From Mariniblastus sp964414815 (GTDB lineage Bacteria; Planctomycetota; Planctomycetia; Pirellulales; Pirellulaceae), in the NCBI GenBank assembly GCA_964414815.1, contig CAYPXY010000002.1, forward strand, positions 179,671-243,670: a DNA stretch of 64,000 nt, written 5' to 3'. Shown piece after piece: positions 1 through 7,474 of this stretch (within the stretch, counting starts at the first letter, position 1; every line of letters starts with the position of its first letter). The notes beneath the pieces were generated by a model, which saw nothing but the letters and a program-made list of their open reading frames with translations, did no database searches and was not told where the DNA came from. Both the position numbers and the translations under genes were made by a program.

Positions 1-296
1 GTCAACAGCCCATCGACGACCCGAAACGTGTTGGCGTAGTTATCGCCCACTTTGTACCCGACGATTTTTGGGGTCCACCCTTCCAGGTCTTTGCCATTGA
101 ACAGGGAGATCCATTCGCCGTCGTCCGAGGGGCCCGCTGCAGGTTGTCCCGGTGTCAGGCTCTTCGGCGATACCTCTTGGGTTGCGGTATCCTGAAATTT
201 CGCAGTGGCGGTTTGGGCCGACCCCAGGATGCAAGCGACGCAAATCGCGGTAAACGGGATTATGGAAGTAACGGAAACTCGATTCGCCATCGTCAT
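1..296 (-). CDS. Secreted DUF1080 (3-keto-disaccharide hydrolase-like) protein, 5' part only
   Basis: The gene runs off the left edge, so only about 98 N-terminal residues are visible. Reading leftwards from ATG at 296 (an alternative ATG lies at 290) gives a signal peptide with a hydrophobic core and an Ala-rich cleavage region (SAQTATA), then a linker. The start of a DUF1080 domain follows, with EWISLFNGKDLEGWTPKI and then YKVGDNYANTFRVVDG. This block is typical of the beta-sandwich DUF1080 family, which is very abundant in planctomycetes and linked to sugar-polymer degradation; substrate cannot be told from this fragment. A weak AGAGG lies upstream of the start. Export to the periplasm or surface is inferred from the signal peptide. 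Confidence 0.85.
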   Translation of the reverse strand, partial: MTMANRVSVTSIIPFTAICVACILGSAQTATAKFQDTATQEVSPKSLTPGQPAAGPSDDGEWISLFNGKDLEGWTPKIVGYKVGDNYANTFRVVDGLL

Positions 297-402
297 GGTG
301 GGTGCCTCTATTGAATGAACGGTTACGGTGGTTCTTTGCAGCATTTATCCTAACGGTAATCGCCCAGTAGCGAAACTTGGTTGAGTCGTCAAACACTCAT
401 AT

Positions 403-450
403 TCGCTAATCAACGCTAATCCATCCGACAATATTAGTGTTGATTAGCGA
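403..450. repeat. 18-bp inverted repeat, 12-nt loop
   Basis: The arms at 403-420 and 433-450 match at 17 of 18 positions (TCGCTAATCAACGCTAAT on the left). Transcribed either way it would make a strong hairpin. No T-run follows closely, so I do not call it a terminator; it is probably a small dispersed palindrome. Confidence 0.7.
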
Positions 451-656
451 TGATCCGTTCCCTTTTGGAGTGACCGTTGCATCAGAGCCCTGTAAATGAG
501 TTACATTTGAACTGAAAGAGACGGGCTATTTATAGTGTTAAAAAAAACACATAAATATACTGTGGATGCGTCCAAATATCCCATTTTTCAGATTGCTGGA
601 CAGCGGTCGGGCAGCCGCTGGGTGGGATGGTGGTGGATCACTCTGCGATAATCTCG

Positions 657-722
657 AATCATAACCCGAAGCGTAAGCGAGGGACCGCGTTTCTTCCCTC
701 GCTTACGCTTCGGGTTATGATT
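657..722. repeat. REP-like palindrome, 28-bp perfect arms (copy 1)
   Basis: The arms 657-684 and 695-722 are perfectly complementary with a 10-nt loop. The core is CCCGAAGCGTAAGCGAGGGA. Related copies lie at 13966-14019 and, degenerate, at 52776-52842. The right arm is followed by TTCCACCAGCCCAG; in copy 2 the whole hairpin is bracketed by CTGGTGGAA and TTCCACCAG, so the element seems to have a nested outer inverted repeat. Confidence 0.85.
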
Positions 723-868
723 TCCACCAGCCCAGCCGCTTGGGGCCGGAACACTGGCAGCGGAACCCGATTTTATCCCTTGCGGAAAGATGGAGAATCT
801 GCATAATGTCTGGTCCATCCTAATCAACCGAAAACGCATCCTCCATTAGAGATTAACGGGTTAATCAC

Positions 869-1138
869 TTGGCAAAGTTCAAAAAGAAGTTCATTCGCAA
901 GAAACCAAAGGTAAGAGTAAAAACCGTTCGCAAAGACCCTCTGTATGTGGATGGCGAGCGCCCTCGTCCGATGTATGTCGACTATAAGGATGTCGAATTG
1001 CTGAAAAAGCTGATCAACCGACATAGCCGCTTAGTCGCTCGGCGCAAGACGGGTTGCACGGCCGTCAGCCAGCACGCGGTCGCCGACGCCGTCAAACGAG
1101 CACGGTTCATGGCCTTACTACCCTATGTCGGGGATTAG
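869..1138 (+). CDS. rpsR: 30S ribosomal protein bS18
   Basis: This 89-residue protein is bS18, a small-subunit ribosomal protein that binds 16S rRNA next to bS6 on the platform. The C-terminal two thirds carry the family core: YVDYKDVELLKKLINRHSR, then ARRKTGCTAVSQHAV and the end FMALLPYVGD. The N-terminus is a basic stretch (AKFKKKFIRKKPK). The start must be TTG at 869: a stop codon lies in frame at 854-856 and no ATG or GTG lies between. No good Shine-Dalgarno is visible. In most bacteria rpsR sits with rpsF, ssb and rplI; none is next to it here, so it appears to be a solitary gene. Confidence 0.95.
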   Translation: MAKFKKKFIRKKPKVRVKTVRKDPLYVDGERPRPMYVDYKDVELLKKLINRHSRLVARRKTGCTAVSQHAVADAVKRARFMALLPYVGD

Positions 1139-1155
1139 TCGGGCAGACGAGATGG

Positions 1156-1254
1156 GGTTGGGAGTCTTTTCATTGAGGCCCTGACCATTCACAGTGACGT
1201 TGCGTCGTCTGGATTTAAACCGCTTAGTCATCTCCAACGAAAAGACTCCCGACC
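1156..1254. mobile_element. MITE-like element A, copy 1 (99 bp)
   Basis: Terminal inverted repeats of 16 bp (GGTTGGGAGTCTTTTC at 1156-1171; complement at 1239-1254) match with one difference. A second copy of almost the same size and unrelated interior lies at 9193-9290. No coding capacity. It fills the gap between rpsR and the thioesterase gene. Confidence 0.7.
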
Positions 1255-1263
1255 TGAAGCCGG

Positions 1264-1686
1264 ATGTCTGCTTCCTTCAATCACCGCCGCCGAGTTGAGT
1301 TCCGGGATACCGATGCCGCTGGCATCGTTCACTTTTCGAATTTCTTCGTCTACATGGAGCAGGCCGAGCACGAGTTTTTGCGGCATCTCGGACTGGGCGT
1401 TGTTCATGAAATCGACGGCCAGACCTATAGCTGGCCTCGTGTCCACGCGACGTGCAATTATCGATTGGCGATCCGGTTTGAAGATTGGATCGACGTCGAA
1501 TTGACGGTTGAACGGATTGGCTCGAGCAGCGTGACGTACGGTTTTCAGTTCCACCGCGAAGGCCAGCGAATTGCGGATGGAAAGATCACCGCTGTTTGCT
1601 GTCTGTTTGGTGAGGACGGTCAACCCGCGTCGGTTGAGATCCCTGAGAAGTTTGTCAAAGCTCTGAAGAATTTTCGGGACGGTTAG
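1264..1686 (+). CDS. YbgC/4-hydroxybenzoyl-CoA-type acyl-CoA thioesterase
   Basis: A 140-residue single hotdog-fold protein. The motif FRDTDAAGIVHFSNFFVYME near residues 13-32 contains the catalytic Asp of the 4HBT/YbgC family, followed by the usual HEFLRHLGL helix. The family hydrolyses acyl-CoA thioesters; members range from aromatic-CoA to short-chain acyl-CoA hydrolases, and this sequence does not decide the substrate. Length and domain layout are normal. ATG at 1264 begins just after MITE element A, whose right end is 9 bases upstream, so the leader of this gene lies inside or next to the repeat. Cytosolic, with no signal peptide. Confidence 0.85.
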   Translation: MSASFNHRRRVEFRDTDAAGIVHFSNFFVYMEQAEHEFLRHLGLGVVHEIDGQTYSWPRVHATCNYRLAIRFEDWIDVELTVERIGSSSVTYGFQFHREGQRIADGKITAVCCLFGEDGQPASVEIPEKFVKALKNFRDG

Positions 1687-1750
1687 GACAAAGTAAACAC
1701 AAGACGCAGAGTTCACAGAATGAAGAGTGAGGCCAAAGAGAGCAGTATTG

Positions 1751-1843
1751 GAAGGGTTGCCGGACTTTGCCTGTAGATCCCAGCGCATACCCAGCAAACA
1801 CCTGCATCATCAGTTAAGTGCTAGCACAATCCGGCAGCCCTTC
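1751..1843. mobile_element. MITE-like element B (93 bp) with adjoining short tandem repeat
   Basis: The ends at 1751-1770 (GAAGGGTTGCCGGACTTTGC) and 1824-1843 are imperfect inverted repeats. One arm of the same sequence recurs alone at 8371-8390. Directly to the right, GCTGACTTTATCGTC is repeated about three times (1844-1888). Together these fill most of the gap 1687-2009. Confidence 0.6.
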
Positions 1844-2009
1844 GCTGACTTTATCGTCGCTGTCGCTGACTTTATCGTCGCTGACTTTACCTCCCTGAAT
1901 TCCAGAGCGAAAGACGAAACAAACATAGACTGTGCATTTTGTTTTTGGTAGGATAACCTCGATTACAAGTGCCTATTCCATTTTCCGGTTAATTAAAAAG
2001 GAGAATTCA

Positions 2010-2435
2010 ATGAAGATGATTGTTGCAAGTGTTTCATTTGCCTTGCTTTTCTTATCGATCACGGTATTGACCACCGATCGTGTAAGTAACAAAGCGATGG
2101 CTCAGGAGGAGGAGGTTCCAATTGCGGATGATGAAGTTTCTGATTGGTGGGGACATTGCAATCTTCCACCAGGAATGGTTTGTGCAAGATGCGTAGCGCC
2201 TGGATGCGGTGGTAGTGGCCCCGGTGGAAGACCGATTCCAGTAGGTGGATCAGCAGGATGCACTGGAAACCCCGGTATCGCCCGAGGGGACGATTGCAAT
2301 GGCTGGACCGGTATTTGTACATGGCATACTGCTTTATGTGGTAACCAGGAAAATCCCGATTGCGTATACAATGTGGTCACAACGACATGGGATCCTGCTT
2401 GCGTTATGCAGCCTGATGGATGTCCCGGTTGTTGA
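2010..2435 (+). CDS. Small secreted cysteine-rich peptide precursor
   Basis: A 141-residue protein that I do not recognise as a named family. It has a clear signal peptide (hydrophobic stretch about residues 5-21, then SNKAMA and the acidic start QEEE). The mature part has twelve cysteines, many as GC, PGC or CxxC-like pairs, and is rich in Gly, Pro and Trp, ending DGCPGC. The start at 2010 is fixed by a strong AAGGAG eight bases upstream. The twelve cysteines imply either several disulfides or a modified or metal-bound product. It is the first gene of an operon with DUF1573 and MauE-thioredoxin-like genes, and a strong hairpin terminator follows it, so it should be made in excess over them. 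The AMAQEEE boundary is loosely like NVEALA peptides of Bacteroidetes, which also keep company with DUF1573 and MauE/DoxX proteins; that parallel is inference. Confidence 0.8.
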   Translation: MKMIVASVSFALLFLSITVLTTDRVSNKAMAQEEEVPIADDEVSDWWGHCNLPPGMVCARCVAPGCGGSGPGGRPIPVGGSAGCTGNPGIARGDDCNGWTGICTWHTALCGNQENPDCVYNVVTTTWDPACVMQPDGCPGC

Positions 2436-2466
2436 AATCTAGGGATGGTTAGTTGTTGTCAAATTG

Positions 2467-2509
2467 CCGTCACATTTGATTTCTTGGAAATCATGTGACG
2501 GTATTTTTT
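2467..2509 (+). terminator. Strong hairpin terminator after the cysteine-rich peptide gene
   Basis: CCGTCACA at 2467-2474 pairs with TGTGACGG at 2494-2501; an inner GATTTC/GAAATC stem extends it. The stem is followed at once by TATTTTTTG. It lies 30 bases after the peptide stop and before the next gene, so it probably attenuates rather than ends the operon. Confidence 0.8.
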
Positions 2510-2586
2510 GAGTCAGAATTTGGCTGTCGCACAGGGGTATCCCAGTCGTTTTTTGCGTTTCATGCCTTTTGCCTTATTGGTTAATC

Positions 2587-3972
2587 ATGTTCAGTTCTTT
2601 TCGATGTTGCGCCGCTCTATGGACGAGTCTGTTCATTCACCTTTCGTGGTGGTGCTGCTTGGTTGAGGCTCAAGTTACAATGGAGGACTTGGCGGCCGGA
2701 TTTCAGCGGAATGCATTGGAGTTGTCCGAGCGATCTTACCGCATCGATTGGAAATCAACTCCAAAACTGTCATCTGAATACTTGAAGTCAGTCTCCCAGG
2801 TTCACAAAAAACTCAGCGAGATGCAGGGCAGCTTGAAAGACCAAGGAGCCAAGGAATTCCACAATGCCGTCATGAATTCGTTTTCTCCCATGGAGTTGAG
2901 CAAGACATTTGAAAACAAAAAGGATACGGACGGATTTGGGCAATTCTTGAATACGAGCAAGGGGAGCTGGTATCGCGTGTTCGTACGCGATCCAGGTGAA
3001 CTGCCTGGCTCGCTTTCGATAGATGCTCCAGAAGATGCAAACGTCTCTGTGTCAACTTTTGTTATGCCAGTTGAATTGGACTACTTCGGAATTGAAAATC
3101 TCGATCAGAGGACAAAATTAACTCACTTTTCCGTACTTCCGCTTCATAAGTTTAAGGAAACGGTTACACCTTTTACTCTTCCGTTTCCTTTGCCCTCCGA
3201 CTGCAAACTACGCAAGTTCGCGTCTTCTTACACAGATATTCTTTTCCCAGTTGATCCGAACGAGGCCAGGTCGACTGCGAAAATCGACGTGACTGTCGAA
3301 GGACACATAGCAGTAGTTCGGATCAGCGACCTTGAAAACATGGACCCAAAGTCAAGTGACAAATGGAATGAGGGGAGAGTAATCTATGCAGAACTGGAGA
3401 TGGACAAGGGGTTTTTGCCGAGAGTGATCAAGACATCAAGAGTAGCATGGCATGACGGCCAATTACTCGACAAGCTCTCAAAAGACTTTTGGTTCAAAGT
3501 GATGGAATTTGAAAACGAGGAGCTTGAATCAGGCGTTTTTACACACAAATCGATCAAGATGTCCAATTTTGCACTTATTTTTTCGGATCGATCGACAGAA
3601 CGGTTTATTAACGAGTATCAGACTTACAACGTGTTTCTGTTGGGGTCCGATTTGGACTCGATTGGGACAGGTGTGTTGGCTGACGAAAACAAAATCGAGT
3701 TGACTTCGCAAATGGTTGACTCAGATGCGTTTGATTCGTATTTTTCGCTGGACGAAAAAAGCGGGGTTACCCGGTTCTACGACGCTAGAAATGGCGTTGT
3801 AAAAGTCAACTCAACGATTGACAAATCATTGGATTTGGATCTCAATACTTTTAAAGCTACCCCTGACAACGGCAATGATGCCAACTCAACGCCACCAAAT
3901 AATACAACATGGATTTTGTGGGGAGTTTTGGCAATCGTAAGTGCCTTTGGTATTTGGTGGGCAAGGAGGTAG
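2587..3972 (+). CDS. Secreted protein with C-terminal membrane anchor, unknown function
   Basis: A 461-residue protein of no family I recognise. The N-terminus is a Cys/Trp-rich signal sequence (to about residue 29, ending VEAQ). A long soluble, mixed alpha/beta exported region follows. The last 25 residues form one transmembrane helix (WILWGVLAIVSAFGIWWARR) ending in two arginines, preceded by a Pro/Asn-rich spacer. This looks like a C-terminal anchor or sorting tail, although no PEP motif is present. ATG at 2587 is chosen; TTG at 2569 in the same frame would add six residues, and neither has a clear ribosome-binding site. The next gene begins 38 bases downstream in the same direction. In context it may be a partner or surface carrier for the cysteine-rich peptide. 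Confidence 0.7.
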   Translation: MFSSFRCCAALWTSLFIHLSWWCCLVEAQVTMEDLAAGFQRNALELSERSYRIDWKSTPKLSSEYLKSVSQVHKKLSEMQGSLKDQGAKEFHNAVMNSFSPMELSKTFENKKDTDGFGQFLNTSKGSWYRVFVRDPGELPGSLSIDAPEDANVSVSTFVMPVELDYFGIENLDQRTKLTHFSVLPLHKFKETVTPFTLPFPLPSDCKLRKFASSYTDILFPVDPNEARSTAKIDVTVEGHIAVVRISDLENMDPKSSDKWNEGRVIYAELEMDKGFLPRVIKTSRVAWHDGQLLDKLSKDFWFKVMEFENEELESGVFTHKSIKMSNFALIFSDRSTERFINEYQTYNVFLLGSDLDSIGTGVLADENKIELTSQMVDSDAFDSYFSLDEKSGVTRFYDARNGVVKVNSTIDKSLDLDLNTFKATPDNGNDANSTPPNNTTWILWGVLAIVSAFGIWWARR

Positions 3973-4010
3973 GTGTCTTCCCTTTATATTGTTATTTGAG
4001 GAGAAAAGAA

Positions 4011-5648
4011 TTGGATCAATTTAGCGCGATTGCTTTCTCTTTACTATTTGCATTGATAGGCTCCCCTTTGCCCGAAGCACCGGTATCCGAGCTTTCTAAC
4101 TTCCAATTCTCAGGACCCGTTTACGGTTTGCTTCGGCATTCCAAGCCAGATCTTTCGCTCCGTGAAATTGATGAAAGAATCTCTTATCATTTGAAGAGTA
4201 AAGGACCTATTAGTGCGATCACTTCATGTGCGAGTGACCTTGGTGTTTCACTATTTTTCTATTCGTTGAGTTTTGAAGAAATGGCATCAACGCCAAGTCC
4301 ATTTTTGGCGAGCATCAAGCGCACGGAAGCGGGCAAAGAAGCATTTGAACTGGTGCTTGTGCAGTCTCAACGTGACGATGCATTCCTGGTCTATCAATTT
4401 CGGGGACAACAGGGGTGGACGTCGTTCGATAAGAATACGTTTAAGAGGATTTTTGGTGGCTCGCTTTTAACTGATCAACAGAAACAGGCGGACCCCGGGA
4501 TGTCGTTAACTCGAAAAATTCAAATTTTCCTGATCGGTTTTGTTATCATGTTGGTCATATTTAAATTTAATAAGCGATCCAGCAAGAGCCAGGCAATTGT
4601 ATTGGGGCTAATCATTTCGTGTTGTCTTACAGTTTCTGGCTGTGAATCGAAAAACCGATCAATTTCATCTTCCGCAGCAAGTACGGTTTCTTTGGTGACT
4701 CCCAGTATCCAACTGGGGGTTAGGTCGCAGTTGGCTTCGATTCCAGTCGTTTTCCGTTTCAAAACGGGGGAATCAGAATTTACGATTGAAGAAGTCGTGA
4801 CTGATTGTGGGTGCTTGGAAGCCCCCCAAGACGTCAAAGGCAAAAAATTCTCGGCCAATTCTGAATTCGAGCTAAACTTCACTTTGCGAACCGGAAAGCA
4901 AGTAGGCGATCAAATTCATTGGGCGAGAATATCAGGACTTTCAGGAGACAAAACGAAGGTCCTCGAATCAGAAGTCAAGTACATTGTGAAAGTCAAGCCC
5001 GAAGTCAGTCCGGAGCATGTTGTTCTGCGTCGAGTCGAAGGAGAGGACGTTTTTGCGGCAGATGCTCTTATAGTTATGTCTCAATTGCGCAATGCACCCG
5101 ATGCTAAGCTGCAAGTGGACAATCCAGATTACTTGCCATTTAAGATTTTTCTAAAAAGGTCAGAGCAGACTTTTTCAGCGGGGGCAGCTGCTACGCGAGA
5201 TGATAGATTTCATATAAAGGTTGAGGCTAACGCGGCAGAAATTAACCAGCCCGAACGTTCGCGAGAAATCGAGATCTACATAGAGGGTCATGACGAACCA
5301 GCAATCGTTCGAGTTGATTTTGAAACTGTCCAACCGATCGGTTGCGATAACGAGAATGTCTTCCTGGGGTTTGTTGAAAAGAGTTCCGAAATTAAGTCCG
5401 CGATTCGGTTGAACAACCGAACCGATTCGACATTGGATGTCGTGCTTGAATCAGACTTCAACTTTCATGTTGAGCCAGGCGAGCAAATCAAACTTGCTCC
5501 AGGTCAAAACAAAATCCCGTTGAGTTGGTCCTCTGGGTCCACAACCGGGAGAAATGAATTCATTCTTTTTGCCTTTCCAAAATCAATGCCATCCAGCGTC
5601 ACCCGCATCAAATTGTCGTGGATTGTAAACGCGGAAGAAGAAAAATGA
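4011..5648 (+). CDS. Fusion of degenerate C39-like domain, membrane segments, lipobox and DUF1573
   Basis: A 545-residue protein. TTG at 4011 is preferred because GAGGAG lies just upstream; longer readings overlap the previous gene. After a signal or anchor helix, residues about 30-160 resemble a C39 peptidase fold as found in bacteriocin exporters, but where the catalytic Cys is expected the sequence reads FQFSGPVYG, and I see no matching His, so it is probably inactive. Two hydrophobic segments follow (about 167-184 and 193-210). The second looks like a lipoprotein signal, ending LTVSGC at about residue 211, in mid-protein. The C-terminal half starts with a DUF1573-type domain containing EEVVTDCGCLEAP (about 257-269). 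The stop overlaps the next start (ATGA), so translation is coupled. A role in handling or anchoring the secreted peptide is inferred. Confidence 0.7.
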   Translation: MDQFSAIAFSLLFALIGSPLPEAPVSELSNFQFSGPVYGLLRHSKPDLSLREIDERISYHLKSKGPISAITSCASDLGVSLFFYSLSFEEMASTPSPFLASIKRTEAGKEAFELVLVQSQRDDAFLVYQFRGQQGWTSFDKNTFKRIFGGSLLTDQQKQADPGMSLTRKIQIFLIGFVIMLVIFKFNKRSSKSQAIVLGLIISCCLTVSGCESKNRSISSSAASTVSLVTPSIQLGVRSQLASIPVVFRFKTGESEFTIEEVVTDCGCLEAPQDVKGKKFSANSEFELNFTLRTGKQVGDQIHWARISGLSGDKTKVLESEVKYIVKVKPEVSPEHVVLRRVEGEDVFAADALIVMSQLRNAPDAKLQVDNPDYLPFKIFLKRSEQTFSAGAAATRDDRFHIKVEANAAEINQPERSREIEIYIEGHDEPAIVRVDFETVQPIGCDNENVFLGFVEKSSEIKSAIRLNNRTDSTLDVVLESDFNFHVEPGEQIKLAPGQNKIPLSWSSGSTTGRNEFILFAFPKSMPSSVTRIKLSWIVNAEEEK

Positions 5649-7474
5649 ACCCTCGAATCTCCTTTTTCTGGATTTTGTTTGTTGGGTATTCCGTGCCTTG
5701 TTGCTTAGCCCAGACCTCCATTGGAGATCGATACCCGTACAGGACCTTTTGCGTGGTTTCAATTGCAGACACGCCAGGATTTCTTCAAGCTGCATGTCGG
5801 TCGGAAGCAGTAAAATCGTTGCTTCAATCTCCGCTCCCGAGATTGGTGACGCACCTTGCTGACAAAGCAGAAAATAGTCCTGAATTCCATGGCGTAGTTA
5901 AACTCGACGACTCCGAGTCGGCATTGCTTCATCGGATTTCGGAATTATTCGATGGCAACTTCGAGCTTGCGCTCGTCGAGCATGAAGGCTCATTTGCGAT
6001 GGTAGCGAAAACGGGAGTCAACCCAACAGACCCGTTGATTGAAGTGGTTCGCGAACTGATTGCCAACGAGGATGTTCTTAAGTACTTCGACTTGAAGAAG
6101 GCAAGTTTGACTTCTGGGCAAGAGTACGTGATCCATCAACCGTCAGGAATTTGTTTTCAATTTCTCGATGACCAACTCTCTCTCTACACCGAACCGTCGT
6201 TGATACCTGAGGTTGCGAAATGGATGCGCGGGGAGCTGGAAAAAAGTCTTTCCGACTCGCGAAAGTTTCTGTTGGTATCCAGACGTTGCAAGTTTTCGGA
6301 ACTTGGTGCCCGCGACGCATTTGCCTATATTGATGTCAGTGCGATTCTTGACCATTTACTGAAGCAGTCGTCCACCCCGAGAGAATCCGAACTTCTCGCG
6401 AATGAAGTGTCATTTAAAGATCTATTGGCCATCGGCGCGGTTTTCGAATGGAATCCTGATGAGCTTGTGGACTTTGAGTCACGAATTCATGTCGCACAGG
6501 CGATTCCCCGGAAGGGAATTAATAACATCTTGAGGCTTCAGAGCGTGGAACAACCGGCAATAGACGATGTTCCAGCAAGTGTCGATGTTTACCTTTCAGC
6601 CAACATTGACCTGGAAGCGGTTATGAAAGGCGTCAAATCGCTCGATACTTTCCTGGAAAGCAACCACCAACGCAAAGGGTTAGCAAGCAAGGCCCTCTTG
6701 AACACGCTCCCGTTATTGGGAGCGTTTTGCTATACGATCGACCCAAGCGATGTAAAGAATTGCCAAGGACTGATTGAACACTTTGGTAGATTTCAAGACA
6801 CGACCGGAGGAAGAGCATTCTCTGGAGTCACGCGAATGAGAGTGGGCAACACGGATGCAAGCGAACTAATGGCGGCTGTAATCAAGGACGAACTGGCAGC
6901 CGGTTCTCTGGTCAGGACCAGGTTGTTCGGTCTGGAATGTGCTACATGGTCGAAAGCCATGGAAGACTATCATCTCCAACAGCGTGCTCGATTTAAGGAT
7001 CTCTATCCGAATCTGGAATTGCCCAGACTTGGACGGCAAATCTTTTTCGCTGCGGATGGCCAAGTGGGTTTGGTTGGCGACGAAAATCTGTTTGAGCAAG
7101 TGGTCCTAAGGAACTCCGATGAGTTCCTTATCGACCATCTGGAATTTCAAAGATGCTGGACTCACGCAGCGAAAAAAGAGCATCCCGGGGCCTTTATTTA
7201 TATGTCGCCAGGGACTCTATTTCGACCGATTGTGTATTTGAACAGGTATATGATCAATTCGGCCTTTCACGAAAATCGTCTGATGCTCAACAAACAAGAG
7301 AGACAAGACGAGAACTCCTGGCAGAACACCTATCACCGACGGGCCATTCAATCGGCGCGTTCCTGGAATTATTCCTCTCTCAAAACGTCACTTGGCCCCA
7401 GCGCAGTTTTGGTATTCGAATCGCCTAATGGCCTGGACATACGGCTGATACAATTTTTGAAGTCAAAAGATTGA
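5645..7474 (+). CDS. Large secreted protein, DUF3352-like, unknown function
   Basis: A 609-residue protein with a signal peptide (FFWILFVGYSVPCCLAQ). The start at 5645 overlaps the preceding stop as ATGA. The body has no membrane segment and no motif I can tie to catalysis. Its opening (FCVVSIADTPGFLQAACRSE) followed by alternating strands and helices recalls the DUF3352-like exported proteins common in planctomycetes, which also begin with a statement-like core followed by helices, but I cannot confirm this by eye. It has few cysteines compared with its neighbours. Its stop overlaps the TTG start of the MauE-like gene, so it belongs firmly to the operon. Likely periplasmic. Confidence 0.65.
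   Translation: MNPRISFFWILFVGYSVPCCLAQTSIGDRYPYRTFCVVSIADTPGFLQAACRSEAVKSLLQSPLPRLVTHLADKAENSPEFHGVVKLDDSESALLHRISELFDGNFELALVEHEGSFAMVAKTGVNPTDPLIEVVRELIANEDVLKYFDLKKASLTSGQEYVIHQPSGICFQFLDDQLSLYTEPSLIPEVAKWMRGELEKSLSDSRKFLLVSRRCKFSELGARDAFAYIDVSAILDHLLKQSSTPRESELLANEVSFKDLLAIGAVFEWNPDELVDFESRIHVAQAIPRKGINNILRLQSVEQPAIDDVPASVDVYLSANIDLEAVMKGVKSLDTFLESNHQRKGLASKALLNTLPLLGAFCYTIDPSDVKNCQGLIEHFGRFQDTTGGRAFSGVTRMRVGNTDASELMAAVIKDELAAGSLVRTRLFGLECATWSKAMEDYHLQQRARFKDLYPNLELPRLGRQIFFAADGQVGLVGDENLFEQVVLRNSDEFLIDHLEFQRCWTHAAKKEHPGAFIYMSPGTLFRPIVYLNRYMINSAFHENRLMLNKQERQDENSWQNTYHRRAIQSARSWNYSSLKTSLGPSAVLVFESPNGLDIRLIQFLKSKD

Larger units (their letters stand above)
297..868. other. Gene-free region with two palindromic elements
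   Basis: This 572-base stretch separates the divergent DUF1080 and rpsR genes. It holds the hairpins described separately at 403-450 and 657-722, AT-rich sequence around 530-560 that could hold promoters, and no open frame I find convincing. Translated frames here only give the repeat-derived peptides common in planctomycete annotations. Confidence 0.6.

Noticed and set aside
588..839. Small frame with NPKRKRG
   Set aside because: It is a translation of the REP-like palindrome and not a gene.
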